Notes under the pieces: model-generated | The model's input: only the letters and a program-made list of their open reading frames with translations | Told to the model about the DNA's origin: nothing | Databases searched by the model: none | Shown here: positions 1 through 13,267 of the stretch, piece after piece | How positions within the stretch are numbered: position 1 is the stretch's first letter | Layout of the letters: each line of letters starts with the position of its first letter | Program-made: the position numbers and the translations under genes | DNA from: Synchiropus splendidus | Taxonomy: Eukaryota > Chordata > Actinopteri > Syngnathiformes > Callionymidae | Length of the DNA stretch: 64,000 bases | Direction of reading: 5' to 3' | Assembly (NCBI RefSeq): GCF_027744825.2 | Contig: NC_071349.1 | Span: 5,332,001 to 5,396,000 of the forward strand

Positions 1-712
1 ATGCTGATGAGGATTTTGCTCCCCACGCTGAGCAAGGAGATGACACAAATCTGCTCTCAACCTGTTTGATTCCTCAACCCTTACTGTACCTCACCTCTTT
101 GAGTGGCATTAAAAACCGCAAAAGTATTCTTCATCCAGGGATGAAGGGATTACACAACTTTCTGTCATTGAGATTTTGTCAACAGTGTTTATCCTGAAAG
201 ACAGCAAAATGAGTCTACTTGAGAGTGCTGTCAAAGCATATGTGAATGTCACTCAGTTGAGAAGATTTCAGTGACTTTTCCACCTGGTTTTCAAGGGTTA
301 ATCTGTGTGGGGGATGCCTGAAGAGCAACTAATGTCCTAATCCAACTTTTCTGACTCAGTCATATGTTTCAAATATTGAAATCCTCTACATAATGCAGTC
401 AGTCCCTCACCATGATGATGCTCTGTTTTGAAGTTAATGCTTTACAAAGTTCGCCCCATCTGAAATCTCAGCGAATAAGAGGGGTAAAGGAGTAAAGAAT
501 GCAAAATCACATCGGGCTGCCTCCAGTGCAGCTTTCGATTACAAGAGTCAGGTTCTTTATTATGTCACCAAAAACTTGACTCTGCCTCCAGCGCTGCTCA
601 TTGTGCTAATGAACAAAAGACAATGCACAAGACAAAAATGTCAGTTTTATAGTTTTACTCTGACTGCAGAAGGGCCACATAAATACAGTCACACGTTACC
701 CAGGTCTGGTTT
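1..712. other. Non-coding flank, nothing recognised
   Basis: I see no convincing exon, RNA gene or repeat in this stretch. Open frames are short and have no family resemblance or plausible splice sites. It runs straight into the minisatellite at about 713. Confidence 0.6.
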
Positions 713-3700
713 AACCAATGAGCCCACTTTGCTCATTACCATATTTGGCCGTGTGACGCACCGCCCACTTTGTTCATTACCATATTTGGTCATGTGACGC
801 ACCACCCACTTTTTCCGCCCACTTTGCTCATTACCATATTTGGTCATATGACGCACCACCCACTTTGTTCATTACCATATTTGCCCGTGTGACGCTTCGC
901 CCACTTTGCTCATTGCCATATTTGGCCCTGTGACACTCCGCCCACTTTGCTCATTGCCATATTTGGTCGTGTGACGCACCGCCCACGTTGTTCATTACCA
1001 CATTTGTCAGTGTGACGCACCGCCCACTTTGTTCATTACCATATTTGGCCGTGTGACGCTCCGCCAACTTTGCTCATTACCATATTTGGCCCTGTGACGC
1101 TCCGCCAACTTTGCTCATTGCCATATTTGGCCGCGTGACGCTCCGTCCACTTTGTTCATTACCATATTTGGCCGTGTGACGCACCGCTCACTTTTTTCAT
1201 TACCATATTTGGCCGTGTGACGCTCCGCCAACTTTGCTCATTGCCATATTTGGCCGCGTGACGCTCCGTCCACTTTGTTCATTGCCATATTTGGTCGTGT
1301 GACGCACCACCCATTTTTCCGCCCACTTTGATCATTGCCATATTTGGCCGTGTGACGCTCCGCCCACTTTACTCATTGCCATATTTGGCTGTGTGATGCA
1401 CCGCCCACTTTGTTCATTACCACATTTGGCCGTGTGACGCACCGCCCACTTTGTTCATTACCATATTTGCCCATGTGACGCTTCGCCCACTTTGCTCATT
1501 GCCATATTTGGCTCTGTGACACTCCGCCCACTGTGCTAATTGCCATATTTGGTCGTGAGTCGCACCGCCCACTTTGTTCATTACCATATATGGCCGTATG
1601 ACGCACCACCCACTTGTTCATTACCATATTTGGTCGCATGACACTCCGCCCACTTTGTTTATTACCATATTTGGCCGTGTGACGCACCGCCCACTTTGTT
1701 CATTACCATATTTGCCCGTGTGACGCTTCGCCCACTTTGCTCATTGCCATATTTGGCCCTGTGACACTCCGCCCATTTTGCTAATTGCAATATTTGGTCA
1801 TGAGACGCACCGCCAACTTTGTTCATTACCATATTTGGCCGTGTGACGCACCACCCACTTGTTCATTACCATATTTGGTCGCGTGACACTCCGCCCACTT
1901 TGTTTATTACCATATTTGGCGGTGTGACGCACCGCCCACTTTGCTCATTACCATATTTGGTCGTGTGACGCACCACTGATTTTTCCGCCCACTTTGCTCA
2001 TTGCCATATTTGGCCGTGTGACGCTCCGCCCACTTTGTTCATTGCCATATTTGGTCATGTGACGCACCACCCATTTTTCCGCCCACTTTGCTCATTGCCA
2101 TATTTGGCCGTGTGACGCTCCGCCAACTTTGCTCATTGCCATATTTGGCCGCGTGACGCTCCGCCCACTTTGTTCATTGCCATATTTGGTCGTGTGACGC
2201 ACCACCCATTTTTCCGCCCACTTTGCTCATTGCCATATTTGGCCGTGTGACGCTCCGCCCACTTTACTCATTGCCATATTTGGCCGTGTGACGCACCGCC
2301 CACTTTGTTCATTACCACATTTGGCCGTGTGACGCACCGCCCACTTTGTTCATGTCCATGTTAGGCCGTGTGACGCACCGCCCACTTTGTTCATTACCAT
2401 ATTTGCCCGTGTGACGCTTCGCCCACTTTGCTCATTGCCATATTTGGCCCTGTGACGCTCCGCCCACTTTGCTCATTGCCATATTTGGTGGTGAGACGCA
2501 CCGCCCACTTTGTTCATTACCATATTTGGCCGTGTGACGCACCACCCACTTGTTCATTACCATATTTGGTCGCATGACGCTCCGCCCACTTTGTTTATTA
2601 CCATATTTGCCCGTGTGACGCACCGCCCACTTTGTTCATTACCATATTTGGTCGCGTGACGCACCGCCCACTTTGCTCATTACCATATTTGGTCGTGTGA
2701 CGCACCACCGATTTTTCCGCCCACTTTGCTCATTACCATATTTGGTCGCGTTACGCACCACCAATTTTTCCGCCCACTTTGCTCATTAACACTATGCTCA
2801 TTACCATATTTGGTTGCGTGACGCACCACCCACTTTGCTCATTACCATATTTGGTCGTGTGACGCTCCGCCCACTTTGCTCATTGCCATATGTGGTCGTG
2901 TGACGCACCGCCCACTTTGTTCATTACCATATTTGGCCGTGTGATGCACCACCCACTTGTTCATTACCATATTTGGTCGTGTGACGCCCCGCCCACTTTG
3001 TTCATTACCATATTTGGCGGTGTGACGCCCCACCCACTTTGTTCATTACCATATTTGGTCGCGTGACGCACCGCCCACTTTGCTCATTACCATATTTGGT
3101 CGTGTGACGCACCACCGATTTTTCCGCCCACTTTGCTCATTGCCATATTTGGTCGCATTACGCACCACCAATTTTTCCGCCCACTTTGCTCATTAACACT
3201 ATGCTCATTACCATATTTGGTTGCGTGACGCACCACCCACTTTGCTCATTACCATATTTGGTCGTGTGACGCGACGCCCACTTTGCTCATTACCATATTT
3301 GGTCGCTTGACGCACCACCCACTTTGCTCATTACCATATTTGGTCGCGTGACGCACCACCCACTTTGCTCATTACCATATTTGGTCGTATGACGCACCGC
3401 CCACTTTGCTCATTACCATATTTGGTCGCGTGACGCACCACCCACTTTGCTCATTACCATATTTGGTCATGTGACGCACCACCCACTTTTTCCGCCCACT
3501 TTGCTCATTACCATATTAGGTCGCGTGACGCACCACCCACTTTGCTCATTACCATATTTGGTCATGTAACGCACCACCCACTTTTTCCGCCCACTTTACT
3601 CATTACCATATTTGGTCGCGTGACGCACCACCCACTTTGCTCATTACCATATTTGGTCGCGTGACGCACCACCCACTTTGTTCATTACCATATTTGGTCG

Positions 3701-6700
3701 CGTGACGCACCACCCACTTTTTCCGCCCACTTTGCTCATTGCCATATTTGGCCGTGTGACGCTCCGCCCACTTTGTTCATTGCCATATTTGGTCGTGTGA
3801 CGCACCAGCCATTTTTCCGCCCACTTTGCTCATTGCCATATTTGGCCGTGTGACGCTCTGCCCACTTTGTTCATTACCATATTTGGTCGTGTGACGCACC
3901 ACCGATTTTTCCGCCCACTTTGCTCATTGCCATATTTGGCCGTGTGACGCTCCGCCCACTTTGTTCATTGCAAATATTTGGTCGTGTGAGGCACCACCCA
4001 TTTTTCCGCCCACTTTGCTCATTGCCATATTTGGCCGTGTGACGCTCTGCCCACTTTGTTCATTACCATATTTGGTCTTGTGACGCACCGCCCACTTTGT
4101 TCATTACCACATTTGGCCGTGTGACGCCCCGCCCACTTTGTTCATGACCATGTTTGGCCGTGTGACGCACCGCCCACTTTGTTCATTACCATATTTGCCC
4201 GTGTGACGCTTCGCCCACTTTGCTCATTGCCATATTTGGCCCTGTGACGCTCCGCCCATTTTGCTCATTGCCATATGTGGTCGTGTGACGCACCGCCCAC
4301 TTTGTTCATTACCATATTTGGCTGTGTGACGCACCACCCACTTGTTCATTACCATATTTGGTCGTGTGACGCTCCGCCCACTTTGTTCATTACCATATTT
4401 GGCGGTGTGACGCCCCGCCCACTTTGTTCATTACCATATTTGGTCGCGTGACGCACCGCCCACTTTGCTCATTACCATATTTGGTCGTGTGACGCACCAC
4501 CGATTTTTCCGCCCACTTTGCTCATTACCATATTTGGTCGCGTTACGCACCACCAATTTTTCCGCCCACTTTGCTCATTAACACTATGCTCATTACCATA
4601 TTTGGTTGCGTGACGCGCCACCCACTTTGTTCATTACCATATTTGGTCGCGTTACGCACCGCCCACTTTACTCATTACCATATTGTGTCGTGTGACGCAC
4701 CACCCCCTTTGCTCATTGCCATATTTGGCCGTGTGACGCTCTGCCCACTTTGTTCATTACCATATTTGGTCTTGTGACGCACCGCCCACTTTGTTCATTA
4801 CCACATTTGGCCGTGTGACGCACCGCCCACTTTGTTCATTACCATGTTTGGCCGTGTGACGCACCGCCCACTTTGTTCATTACCATATTTGCCCGTGTGA
4901 CGCTTCGCCCACTTTGCTCATTGCCATATTTGGCCCTGTGACGCTCCGCCCATTTTGCTCATTGCCATATGTGGTCGTGTGACGCACCGCCCACTTTGTT
5001 CATTACCATATTTGGCCGTGTGACGCACCACCCACTTGTTCATTACCATGTTTGGTCGCGTGACGCACCGCCCACTTTGCTCATTACCATATTTGGTCGT
5101 GTGACGCACCACCGATTTTTCCGCCCACTTTGCCCATTACCATATTTGGTCGCGTTACGCACCACCAATTTTTCCGCCCACTTTGCTCATTAACACTATG
5201 CTCATTACCATATTTGGTTGCGTGACGCACCGCCCACTTTGCTCATTACCATATTTGGTCGTGTGACGCACCACCGATTTTTCCGCCCACTTTGCTCATT
5301 ACCATATTTGGTCGCGTTACGCACCACCAATTTTTCCGCCCACTTTGCTCATTAACACTATGCTCATTACCATATTTGGTTGCGTGACGCACCACCCACT
5401 TTGCTCATTACCATATTTGGTCGTGTGACGCTCCGCCCACTTTGCTCATTGCCATATGTGGTCGTGTGACGCACCGCCCACTTTGTTCATTACCATATTT
5501 GGCCGTGTGATGCACCACCCACTTGTTCATTACCATATTTGGTCGTGTGACGCCCCGCCCACTTTGTTCATTACCATATTTGGCGGTGTGACGCCCCACC
5601 CACTTTGTTCATTACCATATTTGGTCGCGTGACGCACCGCCCACTTTGCTCATTACCATATTTGGTCGTGTGACGCACCACCGATTTTTCCGCCCACTTT
5701 GCTCATTGCCATATTTGGTCGCATTACGCACCACCAATTTTTCCGCCCACTTTGCTCATTAACACTATGCTCATTACCATATTTGGTTGCGTGACGCACC
5801 ACCCACTTTGCTCATTACCATATTTGGTCGTGTGACGCGACGCCCACTTTGCTCATTACCATATTTGGTCGCTTGACGCACCACCCACTTTGCTCATTAC
5901 CATATTTGGTCGCGTGACGCACCACCCACTTTGCTCATTACCATATTTGGTCGTATGACGCACCGCCCACTTTGCTCATTACCATATTTGGTCGCGTGAC
6001 GCACCACCCACTTTGCTCATTACCATATTTGGTCATGTGACGCACCACCCACTTTTTCCGCCCACTTTGCTCATTACCATATTAGGTCGCGTGACTCACC
6101 ACCCACTTTGCTCATTACCATATTTGGTCATGTAACGCACCACCCACTTTTTCCGCCCACTTTACTCATTACCATATTTGGTCGCGTGACGCACCACCCA
6201 CTTTGCTCATTACCATATTTGGTCGCGTGACGCACCACCCACTTTGTTCATTACCATATTTGGTCGCGTGACGCACCACCCACTTTTTCCGCCCACTTTG
6301 CTCATTGCCATATTTGGCCGTGTGACGCTCCGCCCACTTTGTTCATTGCCATATTTGGTCGTGTGACGCACCAGCCATTTTTCCGCCCACTTTGCTCATT
6401 GCCATATTTGGCCGTGTGACGCTCTGCCCACTTTGTTCATTACCATATTTGGTCGTGTGACGCACCACCGATTTTTCCGCCCACTTTGCTCATTGCCATA
6501 TTTGGCCGTGTGACGCTCCGCCCACTTTGTTCATTGCAAATATTTGGTCGTGTGAGGCACCACCCATTTTTCCGCCCACTTTGCTCATTGCCATATTTGG
6601 CCGTGTGACGCTCTGCCCACTTTGTTCATTACCATATTTGGTCTTGTGACGCACCGCCCACTTTGTTCATTACCACATTTGGCCGTGTGACGCCCCGCCC

Positions 6701-8573
6701 ACTTTGTTCATGACCATGTTTGGCCGTGTGACGCACCGCCCACTTTGTTCATTACCATATTTGCCCGTGTGACGCTTCGCCCACTTTGCTCATTGCCATA
6801 TGTGGTCGTGTGACGCACCGCCCACTTTGTTCATTACCATATTTGGCTGTGTGACGCACCACCCACTTGTTCATTACCATATTTGGTCGTGTGACGCTCC
6901 GCCCACTTTGTTCATTACCATATTTGGCGGTGTGACGCCCCGCCCACTTTGTTCATTACCATATTTGGTCGCGTGACGCACCGCCCACTTTGCTCATTAC
7001 CATATTTGGTCGTGTGACGCACCACCGATTTTTCCGCCCACTTTGCTCATTACCATATTTGGTCGCGTTACGCACCACCAATTTTTCCGCCCACTTTGCT
7101 CATTAACACTATGCTCATTACCATATTTGGTTGCGTGACGCGCCACCCACTTTGTTCATTACCATATTTGGTCGCGTTACGCACCGCCCACTTTACTCAT
7201 TACCATATTGTGTCGTGTGACGCACCACCCCCTTTGCTCATTGCCATATTTGGCCGTGTGACGCTCTGCCCACTTTGTTCATTACCATATTTGGTCTTGT
7301 GACGCACCGCCCACTTTGTTCATTACCACATTTGGTCGTGTGACGCACCGCCCACTTTGTTCATTACCATGTTTGGCCGTGTGACGCACCGCCCACTTTG
7401 TTCATTACCATATTTGCCCGTGTGACGCTTCGCCCACTTTGCTCATTGCCATATTTGGCCCTGTGACGCTCCGCCCATTTTGCTCATTGCCATATGTGGT
7501 CGTGTGACGCACCGCCCACTTTGTTCATTACCATATTTGGCCGTGTGACGCACCACCCACTTGTTCATTACCATGTTTGGTCGCGTGACGCACCGCCCAC
7601 TTTGCTCATTACCATATTTGGTCGTGTGACGCACCACCGATTTTTCCGCCCACTTTGCCCATTACCATATTTGGTCGCGTTACGCACCACCAATTTTTCC
7701 GCCCACTTTGCTCATTAACACTATGCTCATTACCATATTTGGTTGCGTGACGCACCACCCACTTTGCTCATTACCATATTTGGTCGTGTGACGCGACGCC
7801 CACTTTGCTCATTACCATATTTGGTCGCTTGACGCACCACCCACTTTGCTCATTACCATATTTGGTCGCGTTACGCACCGCCCACTTTACTCATTACCAT
7901 ATTTGGTTGTGTGACGCACCACCCACTTTGCTCATTACTATATTGTGTCGTGTGACGCACCACCCCCTTTGCTCATTACCATATTTGGTCGCGTGACGCA
8001 CCGCCCATTTTCCGCCCACTTTGCTCATTACCATATTTGGTCGCGTGACGCACCACCCACTTTGCTCATTACCATATTTGGTCGTATGACGCACCGCCCA
8101 CTTTGCTCATTACCATATTTGTGTGACGCACCACCCATTTTTCCGCCCACTTTGTTCATTACCATATTTGCCCGTGTGACGCTCCGCCCACTTTGCTCAT
8201 TACCATATTTGGTCGCGTGACGCACCACCCACTTTGCTCATTACCGTATTTGGTCATGTGACGCACCACCCACTTTTTCCGCCCACTTTGCTCATTACCA
8301 TATTTGGTCGCGTGACGCACCACCCACTTTGCTCATTACCATATTTGGTCATGTGACGCACCACCCACTTTTTCCACCCACTTTACTCATTACCATATTT
8401 GGTCGCGTGACGCACCACCCACTTTGCTCATTACCATATTTGGTCGCGTGACGCACCACCCACTTTGTTCATTACCATATTTGGTCGCGTGACGCACCAC
8501 CCACTTTTTCCGCCCACTTTGCTCATTGCCATATTTGGTCACGTGACGCACCGCCCACTTTGCTCATTACCAT
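713..8573. repeat. 41-bp minisatellite with CArG-box units, about 7.9 kb
   Basis: A continuous tandem array whose basic unit is 41 bp. From length and unit size I estimate about 180 units. Each unit reads, in order: CATTACC or CATTGCC, the core CCATATTTGG, a short linker, GTGACGC, ACCGCCCAC or a variant, then TTTGTT or TTTGCT. Common variants are a 40-bp unit with a shortened T run and a 53-54-bp unit that carries an extra TTTTTCCGCC-type segment. Some cores are degenerate (CCATATTTGC, CCACATTTGG, CCATATGTGG). The array is entered at about 713 and left at about 8573, where the last unit runs into unrelated sequence. Many units are open in several frames on both strands, but the peptides are only translations of the repeat and are not genes. 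CC(A/T)6GG is the established SRF binding consensus; whether SRF binds here is inference. Confidence 0.97.
2640..7740. repeat. Higher-order tandem duplication inside the minisatellite
   Basis: Two long, nearly identical blocks lie head to tail inside the array, about 2640-5206 and about 5207-7740. The left part aligns with an offset of 2566 bp: 2842-3033 equals 5408-5599. The right part aligns with an offset of 2525 bp: 4571-4777 equals 7096-7302, and 4918-5112 equals 7443-7637. The 41-bp change in offset is one unit deleted from the second copy, opposite about 4220-4260. Only scattered single-base differences are visible. The sequence after 7740 again resembles the block interior from about 3225, so a partial third copy is likely. 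Boundaries are approximate. Confidence 0.9.
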
Positions 8574-11288
8574 CTGGGCCCTCTGTGGAACTAATGTGGA
8601 ACTAACCCAGCCCTGATCTCAACAGGACCCAAACTGGTGTTCAGCTGTTTTTGATGAAACAACGGACATGATAACATCACCTCGGGTGAAAGCCATTTAT
8701 GATTCAGTCATCAGTTGAAAAGAGGTGAATTCACTCTGCCACTCAGTGGTGAGTTGCAGTTGTATCCCCGGCAGGTGAATAACCTCTGGAGAACAGACTG
8801 ACCAGACGTTTAACCAGATTTGATTGATTGCATGAATGAAACAAACCTCTTTGTTTATTTGGGTGTTTGCTGCCCGTCTGTGCTGAGGTCAATAGTCCGA
8901 CCATGCTCTCTGCCAAGCAGTTACAAGAAACAACCTTTTTTTTTTCCATTGAATCTCAGGAAATGAGCATAAACATTCCTGAAGTGGAAAGATGAAAATG
9001 AAGTCACGCAGGCAACAAGTGATCAGTCTCGATATGAACCAATGAAACACATGTTCCAACAAGAGTTGAGCCTGGTAAAAGATATCAACAATCAATTCAT
9101 GAAACCAAACTGTCATCAGCCGGTCGACCAGATTGTACCGTGGGAACAGAAAGTTGCTGAGCAGACCCGAACACAAGGCCACAAAGCACATTGGCCAGCA
9201 CTGTGGTCAGCCAGTCACAGTAGAGGATATCCAGCATTCTTGGAGTGCATCCAAACCGTTTACTGGGAAGACTACAAGAGATTGCTGTAGCAGGCCACTG
9301 CAACAGCTGAGGAACAGCCAAAGCATCTAGTCGTTCTTCCAAGAAGACACCAAATTGGGGGTCAGTCGGAGCAACGACTGAAACTGGACACCTGACACAC
9401 ACACACGCATGTTTGCATACTTTGTGAGGAGCTCTCATTGCCATGCTTTCCCCAACCTCTCACCCGAAACTTAGCCATCCAAAACAAATGGCTAACCTCA
9501 ACCAGTACGTCAAACTTCAACCCAATGACCTAGTTATTTTGAAGGTTCAATCCTGAGGCTTAAACTTGTGGGGTTCAGCAAAAGCACACACAAACTTCTA
9601 TAGTCCATGGTTCCACTCCAAATCAGCTCAGCTATCTCGGATGTGGTGAAACCGTCGTGGTGTCACTCCTGTTGCTTGGAGACCAGTTTATTGGAAAACC
9701 TGCCATGTACTATTTATAACAGCAAATCCAGCTGAAATACTACCCCATCATCATTATGTCTGGAAGGATCTAGACAGGCTTCATGCATTCTTTGTAGACA
9801 AAGTGGCCTTAACTAGGAGTCAAAACTCCCCTCCTTCATACCAACCATCATTCATTCAGACCAAAAATCACTTGTGCAACTGTTTCTCACCAGTTTAAGT
9901 CTGTATCTCTCTTGAGGTCATTGTCGATCATATTAAACTACCTGGCGCTGACCCTACAGATACTAACCATCTCTGCTTGTTGAAGGCTTGTGACACCATC
10001 TATAACAAATTGATTCAGGAAACGGTCATATTCGGCATCATGTGGACATGGTGATGCAGAAGTCAGCCATCCACATTGCATGTTGACACACAGGCATTTC
10101 AATTGAGTCAAATGTGACCTGTCCAACGAAATTGCATGGTGGGCAAAGGAGTCACAGGAGTGTTGACGCGCTCAATGCTGACTTGGCGTACATGGAAATG
10201 TGGTTATGATGAGCTTGAAATTGAATTGGAAGAATGATACCTTACAGAGCGCCACTACATGGCTTAACCACAACTCCAACCACTGTCTCTTTTTTACATT
10301 TTGGAGTAACGCGTTTTTATTGAATGCAACAGACAGCTGCTCCACCGCGAGACAGAAAAGTCCACTTGTCGATAGTCAGTGTGTCACCAGAAGTGAGAAT
10401 GTGTTGGAAATACTTGCTGCTTGTCTTGACAGCAGCATTTGACATCATTGTGTTTCATTAAGACCACTGGGTTGGTGTGGAACAAAAGTCAGCTCTCGCT
10501 CTGACCTTCCCAGTCGGGTGAATGACAAGGCAGTGCTGTTTTATCACGGTACCTTTAAAAACAAAACAATTTACGCACTGCGCTTTCTAAGTTGTTTCTA
10601 GGTAGGAATAAATGAAACAAACCATGTTTTTGGTAGTGCACATGATGATGCTCATTTTTCAGCTGTCCAATGAGAGCAAGGTATTCCATCTTGGATTCAG
10701 AGTATCTTCATTCAGCACCCTGGAGAGCTCTGGAGCAACACTTCATTGTGACAGTCATGTTTTCCAACGTTTTTGTCAGTGGTTGCCACGGAGACAATCT
10801 AGCGGGCTTAGTCCATCTACTAGTGAACTACATCCTTTTGTGCACCAGCAATTGGTGTACAAAAATCCTACAAATGTATGTTGATGCTCCTGTATCAACT
10901 GACCAAAAAATGTTGAAAAATTGGCAAAACAATTAGAGAAGATTTGAACAAAACTGTCCCTAAATAAAGACCTAAACTAACACAACATCCACATGACAGC
11001 ACAGGAAATCAGTTTTTTGTAGTTATGTAAATCTCTTTCAAAGGGGCCATAGTTGACACACCACCATTGAGCCCTCTTCCCTTGGAATAACCAATATGTT
11101 TAGCATATTTTGTCATAAAAATACATAAAAAAACACAATCTAAAAAATTTTCAGATTGTTTTTAAAGGAAAAATGCTTAGGTGGCATAGAAAAGGCCTCC
11201 AGAGATGCATGCAGCCACAGTATGAAGCTGCAGCATTTATCCAGTGAATATCGATTGCAGTGCAAAAACACATTGCTTGACATAAGTA

Positions 11289-11833
11289 CGGTGGAAAGTG
11301 CAAAATACATTTACAAACTTTTGCAACATACAAACTCTTGGAAGAAATTTACAAATAACGAAACACATTTACAACATTTCACACAAATTTACAAGCTTCT
11401 TTAGCAAACCATTTTTTTCCCTGTTTGTCAGTGTGTTTCCAAGTTTGTCAATGTGTTTTCAGAGTTTGTAAAATAGTTTTCAATGTTTGTAAATGTGTTT
11501 CCAGTGTATCCAAATTTGCCAAAGAATAATACAGAGCAGAAGACGAAATTACAGACGTGATCCACCAGAAGTGTTACTTGTACCAATTGCGGGCGTTCGC
11601 CATCGGGAGTCGACTGAATGCAAGATGTACAAATTTCTATACTCTGAAAATAAACATACAAACGATGACAACACTGACAAACTTTGAAAACACATTTGGA
11701 AATACACTTATGAACTCAATAAAAATTGTTTCGCGAAAGAAGTTTGTAAATTTGTTGTTTCACTATGTGTAAATTTGTTCCAAGAGTTTGTAAAGTTTGT
11801 GATTTATGTGTTTTGCACTTCTCAGCCACCTTA
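11289..11833. repeat. Palindromic (foldback) repeat, probably a MITE
   Basis: The two halves are imperfect inverted copies of each other. The left arm starts near GTGCAAAATACATTTACAAA at 11299. The right arm ends near 11818, and its reverse complement starts GTGCAAAACACATAAA. Both arms share blocks such as ACAAACTCTTGGA and multiple TTTGTAAA/TTTGTCA motifs, meeting at about 11540-11590. A GGTGG/CCACC pair at the extreme ends may be the terminal inverted repeat. I see no transposase. The A+T-rich foldback design fits a non-autonomous DNA transposon, but I cannot assign a superfamily and target-site duplications are unclear. Confidence 0.65.
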
Positions 11834-12682
11834 CACAACAGACTCAGTCGCACACACTAATCCTCAAAGTGAGGATGACACGGGACGGGATTTCACGGTG
11901 CACCGACAAAAACATGCCTATGTGGACGGTATAGTGCTGTTCCCCAAAAATAAATCATAATTAGCTTTGTTTGAAAAATGTGGAATGTCTACTTTGTCTG
12001 AGCACACAAATGTTAGCACTATCTAGCATATTGATCTGTCAGCAACAAATGTGGTGAAGCAATATTCAGGGTACGATTCTCCAATTGAGAACAGTCTTGG
12101 AGAATAAAATGAACAACTCCATTTGTTATATGACCTAAATGCCAAGCTATGGAGTCTTCTAACAATGAAAAAGCATTCCGGCCTCAGAGTCTCTTACTGA
12201 CATTGCATATATTGCAATTATCCCAGCGGCATACTGTACGCTTGACAAATACATTTCAAAACAATAATCTCACCTTCATGAAAGCCGTGCAGTGACAACT
12301 ACAGGGACCAATAATTTATTTACGAAGCAGAGACAGATCAACATCACAAGACTGCTTTTGTCCTTTGAAATTGAGGTATTTTGTTGAACAAACAGTATAA
12401 TATAACATGTTCTGATTTCCTTTTTTTCTCCACAGTTCTTTCAAGAAACATGTTTGACCAACGGCCAACAAACATTTGAGCTGTCCCTTTGGTGAATAAT
12501 AGAAATAGACAAAGTGGAATGTTGCGGTTAGATGAAAAACATGTCACAATATGATCCCAGCTGTTGAAGTCAATTGAGAGAGAAAGCTATTTCTTAAATT
12601 GAAATCATCCCTCCAACACAATGAATTGTTTTGTTTCTGAATTATTCGCATCTTATTTTGATGAACAAAGAAATGTCTCATC

Positions 12683-12688
12683 TTTATT
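12683..12688 (-). terminator. Candidate poly(A) signal of LDAH
   Basis: AATAAA on the minus strand, about 580 bases beyond the LDAH stop codon. It is a good candidate for the end of the 3' untranslated region, but other AT-rich hexamers occur in the area. Confidence 0.4.
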
Positions 12689-13267
12689 ACCCTGAGACCA
12701 TCTGTTTAACAAACACAGCCTTGTTTTCCTGTGTCTGTGGGAGCTTTGCTCAAAGCAAGAAACAGCCGTTATCTGGGTTTCCATGGGAAAATGTCATTAA
12801 ATGGTGGCATCTTTCATTATCCCAATAAGGTGTTGTGGAGTTCAGACATAATACCCAATAAGTATCTCTTTAATGGCACATATATTTCTAAAACTAAAGT
12901 CCTAGTAACACCATTACACTCCAATCACAATATCGGATCACACCAGTGATACAGCTGATCCACCAGACTCTTTTCTCTGTGACTCTCAAGGCAAAATTAT
13001 TCCTGAAGATGATCAGAGACAGAGTCCTCGGTCCTTAAAATGTGATGAGACATATTTTGGTTAAATCTAAAAGCTGGAAGGTTTACGCAACAGCAGTGTG
13101 GCACTATGTTGATAAATTCAGCAATGCATGTTGAAATGAAGACCTTTCTTCTTCCGATTTAGTCATTGGTAGCGCTTTACTAGGTCTTCTCTGCTCGACT
13201 CTTTCTATGAGGTCAAGTTCTCACGCAATGCATGTGATATGTGTAAACAAGAGTCAGAGGAGAAGTT

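Larger units (their letters stand above)
8574..13267. other. Intergenic region, no recognisable gene
   Basis: About 4.7 kb between the minisatellite and the last coding exon of LDAH. Open frames are short, none resembles a family I know, and I could not chain any by splice sites. A palindromic repeat sits at 11289-11833. The part nearest 13267 includes the LDAH 3' untranslated region. Confidence 0.6.

Noticed and set aside
1496..8228. Many 60-90-residue open frames on both strands with repeated peptides (for example RHTAKYGNEQSGR)
   Set aside because: They are translations of the 41-bp repeat. Several frames are open at once, boundaries follow the unit and no start context or splice signal is specific to them.
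8620..8720. Short peptide VFDETTDMITSPRVKA just after the array, resembling the DETTD-type motif of hAT transposases
   Set aside because: Only about 30 codons are open, no other transposase motif follows, and the match is too short to support a call.
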